Assembly (NCBI GenBank): GCA_947591115.1
Contig: CANQCX010000066.1
Coordinates: forward strand, 1-9,338
Direction: 5' to 3'
DNA from: an uncultured Lachnospiraceae bacterium
GTDB lineage: Bacteria > Bacillota > Clostridia > Lachnospirales > Lachnospiraceae
Length of the DNA: 9,338 nt
Each line of letters starts with the position of its first letter. Position 1 is the stretch's first letter. Positions 1 to 4,999 of the stretch are shown piece after piece. A program made the position numbers and the translations under genes. The notes under the pieces are model-generated. The model did not search any database. It had not been told where the DNA came from and saw only the letters and a list, made by a program, of their open reading frames with translations.

Positions 1-324
1 CTGCAGAATATCATCACACCGGATAAACCAAAGGAAATTACCGCACAACTGATCATTGAAGTGGTCTCGGAGCATTTCCACATCTCTGTGGATCAGATGA
101 TCTCCAAAAACCGCAGCAATGATATTGCGCGCCCACGACAAATTGCCATGTATCTGTGCAAAAACATGACGGAGACTCCACTTGATACGATCGGCTCTTT
201 ATTGGGAGGAAGGGATCATTCCACGATCATCCATGGTGTAAAGAAGATAACGGAAGAATATGAGAGCAAAGAAGCTACGCGTACTTTAATCGAAACCATC
301 AAGAAAAAGATTAATCCGAACTAG
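1..324 (+). CDS. dnaA: Chromosomal replication initiator DnaA, C-terminal part (5' end outside window)
   Basis: This is the last 107 codons of dnaA; the reading frame is open from base 1 and ends at TAG 322-324, so the AAA+ ATPase domain lies upstream of the window. DnaA is the ATP-dependent initiator that binds 9-bp DnaA boxes and melts the origin. What is visible is the end of the AAA+ lid and domain IV, the box-binding domain. It has a helix-turn-helix region starting DIARPRQIAMYL (window residues 41-52) and the signature GGRDHSTIIHG (residues 69-79), whose Arg-Asp-His-Ser/Thr residues contact the DnaA box in known structures. The protein ends normally (KKKINPN). No terminator hairpin follows, and the next 281 bases look like origin DNA. 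An internal GTG at 61 lies mid-domain and is not a real start. Identification is secure; only the missing N-terminus is unknown. Confidence 0.97.
   Translation: MQNIITPDKPKEITAQLIIEVVSEHFHISVDQMISKNRSNDIARPRQIAMYLCKNMTETPLDTIGSLLGGRDHSTIIHGVKKITEEYESKEATRTLIETIKKKINPN
77..92. repeat. Inverted DnaA-box-like cores inside dnaA
   Basis: TCCACA (77-82) and TGTGGA (87-92) form a perfect 6-bp inverted repeat around a 4-base centre. The right half extends to TGTGGATCA (87-95), one mismatch from the DnaA box TGTGGATAA. The left half (74-82) has two mismatches. The site lies in coding DNA for a conserved part of DnaA, so it may be chance; binding is inference. Confidence 0.4.
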
Positions 325-331
325 TTTCTTC

Positions 332-343
332 CTATTATAATAG
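332..343. repeat. 12-bp perfect palindrome CTATTATAATAG
   Basis: This is a self-complementary AT-rich 12-mer 7 bases after the dnaA stop codon. It contains TATAAT (336-341), a perfect -10 hexamer, but no acceptable -35 lies 16-18 bases upstream and there is no TGN extension. It could be a weak promoter for dnaN, a protein-binding site or chance. Confidence 0.35.
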
Positions 344-367
344 TGACGGATACATACTCTCAATTTC

Positions 368-409
368 ATCCACTTATATACTTGAACAGCGCTTTGATAG
401 AAAGTGGAT
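368..409. repeat. Inverted repeat ATCCACTT / AAGTGGAT in candidate oriC
   Basis: Perfect 8-bp arms at 368-375 and 402-409 are separated by 26 bases. Each arm carries a DnaA-box-like core (TCATCCACT at 366-374 on the + strand; CTATCCACT read on the - strand at 403-411), each two mismatches from TTATCCACA. The spacer contains the palindrome AGCGCT (388-393), which recurs at 429-434. The arrangement suggests paired, oppositely oriented DnaA sites, but a different origin-binding protein is equally possible. Confidence 0.5.
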
Positions 410-412
410 AGT

Positions 413-421
413 TTTTTCACA
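413..421 (+). promoter_or_regulatory. Candidate DnaA box TTTTTCACA
   Basis: It matches the loose consensus TTWTNCACA but is two mismatches from the strong form TTATCCACA. It lies just after the inverted repeat at 368-409, making a cluster of three weak sites within about 55 bp. A run of T makes a chance match fairly likely. Confidence 0.4.
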
Positions 422-526
422 TAAAATAAGCGCTGCCACTTGTCCCAATTATGCTTTTTTCATCTACCCTATCCTTAACAGGGTTATCCTTTGAAAAAAG
501 TCTTTCATGAAAAGGACAAAAAGGGG

Positions 527-535
527 TTATTCACA
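527..535 (+). promoter_or_regulatory. DnaA box TTATTCACA
   Basis: One mismatch from TTATCCACA and a full match to TTWTNCACA, this is the best box in the gap. It is followed 8 bases later by CCCCC (544-548) and then AT-rich DNA. That is the position and orientation expected for the box that anchors a DnaA filament onto the unwinding element. Inference is from position and sequence only. Confidence 0.65.
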
Positions 536-547
536 TATGAACGCCCC

Positions 548-590
548 CTATGATTAATATTACGGATTTCTTTTATTTATTTATGAATAC
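548..590 (+). promoter_or_regulatory. Candidate DNA unwinding element with partial DnaA-trios
   Basis: Bases 551-590 are 33/40 A/T and include TTTATTTATTTAT (572-584). Read in threes from 548 the sequence is CTA TGA TTA ATA TTA. Three of these five fit the DnaA-trio pattern (3'-[G/A]A[T/A]-5' on the complementary strand), starting directly after the C-run. The match is imperfect. The element overlaps the 5' untranslated region of dnaN and ends just before its ribosome binding site. Confidence 0.5.
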
Positions 591-605
591 GGAAGGAGTT
601 TTACG

Positions 606-1718
606 ATGAAACTAATCTGTTCAAAATCAAATCTGCTGCATGGTGTTAATATTGTTTCGAAGGCAGTTCCTACCAGAACAACAATGGCCATTTTGGAATG
701 CATCCTCATTGATGCTTCTTCTGACGATATTAAACTGATGGCAAACGATATGGAGCTTGGGATCGAAACGAGAATTGAAGGAGACATCATAGAAAAAGGC
801 GTCATTGCATTAGATGCAAAGATTTTTTCTGAGATTGTTCGAAAACTTCCGGATAATGATGTTACGATAGAAACAGACGAACTTTTCAAAACGGTCATTA
901 CCTGTGAAAAATCAAAATTCAATATCATTGGAAAATCCGGCGATGATTTTTCCTACATTCCTTATATTGAAAGGAACGATTCGATCGTAATCTCCCAGTT
1001 TACTTTAAAGGAGGTCATCCGCCAGACGATTTTTTCCATTGCGGACAATGACAACAATAAACTTATGACGGGAGAGTTATTTGAAATTGATGAAAACCGC
1101 CTTAAGGTAGTTTCATTGGATGGACATCGTATTTCCATCCGATATATTGAGATGAAAAATCATTATGACCACAAAAAAGTTGTCGTTCCGGGGAAAACCT
1201 TACAGGAGATCAGCAAGATCGTTCCGGGAAATGCAGATGAGGATGTAGTAATCTCCTTTACCAACAACCATGTTGTGTTCGAATTCGAAGATACGACGGT
1301 GGTTTCCAGATTGATTGAAGGGGAATACTTTAAAATCGACCAGATGCTTTCCTCCGATTATGAGACGAAGGTTAAGATCAATAAAAAGGAACTGCTCGAT
1401 TGTATCGACCGTTCTACCCTTCTGGTAAAGGAAGCGGATAAAAAGCCGATTATTATGAATATTACGGACAGCAACATGGAATTAAAGATGAATTCGTTTA
1501 TCGGTTCCATGAATGAAGAGATTGATATTGAAAAACAGGGAAAAGACATTTTGATCGGATTTAACCCGAAGTTCTTCATTGATGCGCTTCGCGTGATCGA
1601 TGAAGAAAGCATCAGTCTTTATATGGTAAATCCGAAAGCCCCTTGCTTTATCAAGGATGATGAAGGAAAGTTTATTTATCTGATCCTTCCGGTTAATTTT
1701 AATAATGTTTCAAATTAG
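606..1718 (+). CDS. dnaN: DNA polymerase III subunit beta (sliding clamp)
   Basis: The 370-residue product is the ring-shaped processivity clamp that tethers DNA polymerase III, and also binds ligase, MutS, MutL and initiator-control proteins, on DNA. Its length is normal for the family (about 365-380). It should fold as three repeated clamp domains of roughly 120 residues each (about 1-125, 126-250 and 251-370). The N-terminus (MKLICSKSNLLHGVNIVSKAV) and the C-terminus (FIYLILPVNFN) are typical for Firmicute clamps; the C-terminal strand helps form the hydrophobic partner-binding pocket. The ATG at 606 is chosen because GGAAGGAG (591-598) lies 7 bases upstream and it matches the family start. 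The gene follows the candidate oriC, and its stop codon TAG (1716-1718) overlaps the ribosome binding site of the next gene. Nothing odd is seen in the coding sequence. Confidence 0.97.
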   Translation: MKLICSKSNLLHGVNIVSKAVPTRTTMAILECILIDASSDDIKLMANDMELGIETRIEGDIIEKGVIALDAKIFSEIVRKLPDNDVTIETDELFKTVITCEKSKFNIIGKSGDDFSYIPYIERNDSIVISQFTLKEVIRQTIFSIADNDNNKLMTGELFEIDENRLKVVSLDGHRISIRYIEMKNHYDHKKVVVPGKTLQEISKIVPGNADEDVVISFTNNHVVFEFEDTTVVSRLIEGEYFKIDQMLSSDYETKVKINKKELLDCIDRSTLLVKEADKKPIIMNITDSNMELKMNSFIGSMNEEIDIEKQGKDILIGFNPKFFIDALRVIDEESISLYMVNPKAPCFIKDDEGKFIYLILPVNFNNVSN

Positions 1719-1726
1719 GAGTTTGT

Positions 1727-1942
1727 ATGATAAAAGTTCAAATCAGAGATGAGGACGAATTTATTAAACTGGGACAGGCTTTGAAAAAAGCCGGTGTCGT
1801 TGCTTCCGGCGTCGATGCAAAAATGCTGATCTTAGACGGACTGGTACAGGTAAACGGTCAGGTGGAATTGCAAAGAGGTAAAAAACTTCATGATGGAGAT
1901 ATTGTCTCTTATGAAGGAGAGACAATCTGCATTGTCAAATGA
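1727..1942 (+). CDS. yaaA: S4-domain RNA-binding protein, YaaA/RlbA type
   Basis: This 71-residue protein is essentially a single S4 RNA-binding domain, the fold also found in ribosomal protein S4 and many RNA-modifying enzymes. The pattern KAGVVASGVDAK (residues 22-33), then GLVQVNGQVELQRGKKL (residues 39-55) and DGDIV, is the S4 core, with basic residues expected to face RNA. Proteins of this size between dnaN and recF are the YaaA family of Firmicutes. The B. subtilis member (also named RlbA) has been linked to large ribosomal subunit assembly, so the function here is by homology. The ATG at 1727 has AGGAG (1717-1721) 5 bases upstream, formed partly by the dnaN stop codon. The stop TGA (1940-1942) overlaps the recF ATG as ATGA, which suggests translational coupling. 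Confidence 0.93.
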   Translation: MIKVQIRDEDEFIKLGQALKKAGVVASGVDAKMLILDGLVQVNGQVELQRGKKLHDGDIVSYEGETICIVK

Positions 1943-3054
1943 TCATAAAATCAATTGAACTAAACAATTTTCGGAATTATGAAAATCTAAAAATTCATTT
2001 CAGCGATGGAACCAATATTCTTTACGGGGATAATGCGCAGGGAAAGACGAATATTTTAGAGGCTGCCTATCTGAGCGGAACGACCAAATCGCATAAGGGC
2101 AGCAAAGATAAAGAAATGATCCGTTTTGAACAGGAGGAAGCGCATATCCGGACAGTTGTCGAAAAAAACGGAAATGATTTTCAGATCGATATGCACTTGA
2201 GGAAGCATGCTTCAAAGGGAGTTGCAATCAATCAGATTCCGATAAAAAAAGCAAGTGAATTATTCGGGATCCTAAATATTGTATTTTTTTCGCCGGAGGA
2301 CTTAAATATCATCAAGAACGGGCCCTCCGAGCGAAGAAGATTTATGGATCTGGAATTGAGCCAGCTCGATAAGCTTTATTTGTCAGATCTGTCCGGTTAT
2401 CACAAAACGTTGAATCAGCGGAATAAGCTGTTAAAAGACATTGCTTTTCGTCCGGAGCTTTTTGATACGCTTTCGGTATGGGATATGCAGCTTGTAGAGT
2501 ACGGACGCAGGATCATAAAAAGACGGAGAGCTTTTATTGAAGAATTAAACGAGATCATTCATGACATTCATTTAAAGATTTCCGGAGGCAAAGAAAATCT
2601 GGTTTTGAGATATGAGCCGGATATTGAAGATATCTTCTTTGAAGATGAATTGTCAAAAGCAAAGCCAAAAGATTTAAAATTGTGTCAGACGACGGTTGGT
2701 CCGCACAGGGACGATATGCTTTTTTCTATTGATGGAGCGGATATACGCAGGTATGGATCTCAGGGGCAGCAAAGAACTTCTGCATTGTCGCTGAAGCTGT
2801 CGGAGATCGATCTTGTGAGAAGATCAATTCACAATACGCCTGTTCTGCTGCTTGATGATGTACTTTCGGAACTGGACAGCAGCCGTCAGAATTTTTTATT
2901 AAACAATATCAGCGATATTCAGACGATCATTACCTGTACCGGATTGGAGGAATTTGTAAAAAACAGATTCCACATCAATAAGGTTTTTCAGGTAGTTCGT
3001 GGAAAAGTGTATGATAATTTTATTCATCCGCAGGATGAGGAGGTTCATTCATGA
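1939..3054 (+). CDS. recF: DNA replication/repair protein RecF
   Basis: RecF is an SMC-like, ABC-type ATPase that works with RecO and RecR to load RecA at single-strand gaps and to protect stalled forks. The 371-residue product has normal length (about 360-375). It starts with the usual IKSIELNNFRNYENL. Walker A is GDNAQGKT (residues 30-37). The ABC signature region is YGSQGQQRT (272-280), and Walker B with the D-loop is PVLLLDDVLSELD (301-313). All key ATPase residues are present. The ATG at 1939 overlaps the stop of the S4 gene by ATGA, and no separate strong ribosome binding site is visible, which fits coupled translation. Its own stop TGA (3052-3054) overlaps the gyrB ATG in the same way. 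RecF is usually low in abundance, and coupling on both sides would tie it to its neighbours. Confidence 0.97.
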   Translation: MIIKSIELNNFRNYENLKIHFSDGTNILYGDNAQGKTNILEAAYLSGTTKSHKGSKDKEMIRFEQEEAHIRTVVEKNGNDFQIDMHLRKHASKGVAINQIPIKKASELFGILNIVFFSPEDLNIIKNGPSERRRFMDLELSQLDKLYLSDLSGYHKTLNQRNKLLKDIAFRPELFDTLSVWDMQLVEYGRRIIKRRRAFIEELNEIIHDIHLKISGGKENLVLRYEPDIEDIFFEDELSKAKPKDLKLCQTTVGPHRDDMLFSIDGADIRRYGSQGQQRTSALSLKLSEIDLVRRSIHNTPVLLLDDVLSELDSSRQNFLLNNISDIQTIITCTGLEEFVKNRFHINKVFQVVRGKVYDNFIHPQDEEVHS

Positions 3055-4985
3055 GTGAAGAATTACAAAATAATCAAGAATACGGAGCAGATCAGATTCA
3101 GATTTTGGAAGGTCTGGAAGCGGTGCGTAAAAGACCGGGTATGTATATCGGAAGCACGTCTTCAAGAGGACTGCATCATCTGGTCTATGAGATTGTGGAC
3201 AATTCAGTGGATGAAGCTCTTGCCGGATTCTGCAGCAATATTGAAGTGACCATTGAAAAGGACAATTCCATTACGGTCTGCGACAATGGAAGGGGAATTC
3301 CGGTCGGAGAAAATCACAAAGCGGGAAAATCCGCTTTGGAGGTAGTATTTACTGTGCTTCATGCAGGCGGAAAGTTTGGAGGCGGAGGATACAAGGTGTC
3401 CGGCGGACTTCATGGCGTAGGAGCTTCCGTCGTAAATGCGCTTTCTACATGGCTTACCGTAGAAGTGTACAGTGAAGGAAAAATATACGGACAGCGTTAT
3501 CAACGCGGAATCGCAGAAGATGAGGTAAAGGTTATCGGAACGTGCGATCCTGAGCTTCATGGAACAAAGGTTCATTTTTTACCGGATAATACGATTTTTG
3601 AAGAAACGGTATACGATTATGAAATTTTAAAACAAAGACTGCGTGAAACGGCCTTTTTGACGAAAGGTTTAAGGATCGTATTGATCGACGACAGGGGAGA
3701 GGCTCCGCATAAGCATGAATTTCATTATGCCGGAGGCATCAAAGAATTCGTCAATTATCTGAATCGCGGAAAAGAGCCTCTTTATGAGGAGGTCATCTAC
3801 TGTGAAGGCAGCAAGGATAAGGTTTACGTAGAAGTTGCAATGCAGCATAACGATTCCTTTAACGATTCTACATTCAGCTTTGTCAATAATATCATTACGC
3901 CGGAGGGAGGAACCCATCTGGCTGGTTTTCGTAATGCGCTGACGAAAACCTTTAACAGTTATGCAAGAGCGGCGAAGATCTTAAAGGAAAACGATCCGCC
4001 ATTGACGGGCGATGATATACGTGAAGGTCTTACTGCGATCATCAGCATTAAGGTAGAGGAGCCTCAGTTTGAGGGACAGACAAAGCAAAAGCTGGGAAAC
4101 AGCGAGGCAAGAGGAGCGGTAGACTCTATTGTAAGTGAAAAACTGACCTATTTTCTGGAGCAGAATCCGGAAATTGCGAAAAATATCTGTGAAAAATCTC
4201 TGCTGGCGCAGCGTGCAAGGGAAGCCGCAAGAAAAGCAAGGGATCTTACCAGAAGAAAAACCGCTCTGGAAGGAACTTCTCTTCCGGGTAAGCTGGCGGA
4301 TTGTTCCGATAAGGATCCGAAGAACTGTGAGATTTTTATCGTAGAGGGAGATTCTGCAGGCGGTTCCGCAAAAACTGCGCGAAGCCGCGCAACGCAGGCA
4401 ATTCTTCCGCTTCGCGGTAAAATCTTAAATGTAGAAAAAGCAAGACTGGATCGTATTTACGGAAACGCGGAGATCAAAGCAATGATCACAGCGTTTGGAA
4501 CAGGAATACATGATGATTTTGATATTAGCAAATTAAGATATGATAAGATTATCATTATGACCGATGCCGATGTAGACGGAGCCCATATTGCTACTTTGAT
4601 GCTTACGTTTTTATATCGTTTTATGCCTGAGCTGATCAAACAGGGGCACGTATATCTTGCAACTCCGCCGCTTTATAAGATCGAGAAAAATAAAAACGTG
4701 TGGTATGCCTATAACGATGAGGAGCTGAATCGTATTTTAACGGAAATCGGCCGCGATCAGAATAATAAGATTCAGCGTTACAAAGGTCTTGGGGAAATGG
4801 ATTCCGACCAGCTTTGGGAAACAACTATGGATCCGGAAAGAAGAATTTTAAAGCAGGTCATGATCGATGAAGAAAGTTCATCGGAAATCGATGTGACATT
4901 TACTACCCTTATGGGAGATAAAGTAGAACCAAGACGGGAATTTATTGAAGCAAACGCAAAATATGTTCAAAATCTTGATATCTAA
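3051..4985 (+). CDS. gyrB: DNA gyrase subunit B (ATPase subunit)
   Basis: GyrB hydrolyses ATP to drive strand passage and negative supercoiling in the A2B2 gyrase. At 644 residues it is the short form usual in Gram-positives, without the large insertion of E. coli GyrB. The GHKL ATPase has Glu47 and Asn51 in EIVDNSVDE, then the DNGRGIP motif and the glycine-rich GGLHGVGASVVNALS lid. The TOPRIM domain has EGDSAGGSAK (catalytic Glu432), PLRGKILNVEKA and TDADVDGAH (metal-binding Asp505, Asp507 and Asp509). The C-terminus (ANAKYVQNLDI) is standard, so it is gyrase rather than ParE, supported by the adjacent gyrA. GAGGAGG (3037-3043) lies 7 bases before the ATG, which overlaps the recF stop. One odd point: the residue aligned to E. 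coli Arg136, the coumarin-binding arginine, is Gly147. Confidence 0.98.
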   Translation: MSEELQNNQEYGADQIQILEGLEAVRKRPGMYIGSTSSRGLHHLVYEIVDNSVDEALAGFCSNIEVTIEKDNSITVCDNGRGIPVGENHKAGKSALEVVFTVLHAGGKFGGGGYKVSGGLHGVGASVVNALSTWLTVEVYSEGKIYGQRYQRGIAEDEVKVIGTCDPELHGTKVHFLPDNTIFEETVYDYEILKQRLRETAFLTKGLRIVLIDDRGEAPHKHEFHYAGGIKEFVNYLNRGKEPLYEEVIYCEGSKDKVYVEVAMQHNDSFNDSTFSFVNNIITPEGGTHLAGFRNALTKTFNSYARAAKILKENDPPLTGDDIREGLTAIISIKVEEPQFEGQTKQKLGNSEARGAVDSIVSEKLTYFLEQNPEIAKNICEKSLLAQRAREAARKARDLTRRKTALEGTSLPGKLADCSDKDPKNCEIFIVEGDSAGGSAKTARSRATQAILPLRGKILNVEKARLDRIYGNAEIKAMITAFGTGIHDDFDISKLRYDKIIIMTDADVDGAHIATLMLTFLYRFMPELIKQGHVYLATPPLYKIEKNKNVWYAYNDEELNRILTEIGRDQNNKIQRYKGLGEMDSDQLWETTMDPERRILKQVMIDEESSSEIDVTFTTLMGDKVEPRREFIEANAKYVQNLDI

Positions 4986-4999
4986 GGGGGAAAATTTAA

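Larger units (their letters stand above)
325..605. other. oriC: Candidate replication origin (oriC), dnaA-dnaN intergenic region
   Basis: This 281-bp gap between dnaA and dnaN has no supportable ORF. In many Firmicutes the unwinding part of oriC lies exactly here. The sequence shows two sites matching the loose DnaA-box form TTWTNCACA (413-421 and 527-535). It also has two further two-mismatch sites in opposite orientation (366-374 and 403-411) and a C-run (544-548) directly after the last box. A 40-base stretch (551-590) with 33 A/T follows. The order box, GC-run, AT-rich DNA resembles the basal unwinding layout described for Bacillus subtilis. No perfect TTATCCACA box is present, and any boxes upstream of dnaA cannot be seen. 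The dnaN promoter should also lie here, but I could not find a convincing -35/-10 pair. Location is strong evidence; the exact functional sites are inference. Confidence 0.72.

Noticed and set aside
1..6. CTGCAG (PstI site) exactly at the first base as a possible cloning junction
   Set aside because: The dnaA frame continues through it normally, and a single site at the edge is weak evidence of anything.
336..341. TATAAT as a dnaN promoter -10
   Set aside because: No -35 hexamer at 16-18 bases and no TGN extension; kept only as part of the 12-bp palindrome.
466..484. ACCCT / AGGGT hairpin as a dnaA terminator
   Set aside because: The stem is only 5 bp with a 9-base loop and is not followed by a T-run.
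484..492. TTATCCTTT as a DnaA box
   Set aside because: Three mismatches in the most important CACA part. It and TATCCTT at 470-476 form only a short direct repeat.
581..928. Open frame of 115 codons on the - strand over the dnaN start, and similar antisense frames across recF, gyrB, gyrA and the fumarase genes
   Set aside because: All lie opposite strongly supported genes, show no recognisable family and have no good ribosome binding sites. They are by-products of the codon use of the real genes.
1007..1015. AAAGGAGGT, a perfect Shine-Dalgarno-like sequence inside dnaN
   Set aside because: No start codon lies at a proper distance downstream, and it encodes normal clamp residues (LKEV). It could at most cause ribosome pausing.
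3055..3249. 64-codon + strand frame overlapping the gyrB start
   Set aside because: It is a frame-shifted shadow of gyrB; the gyrB frame has full conserved ATPase motifs here.
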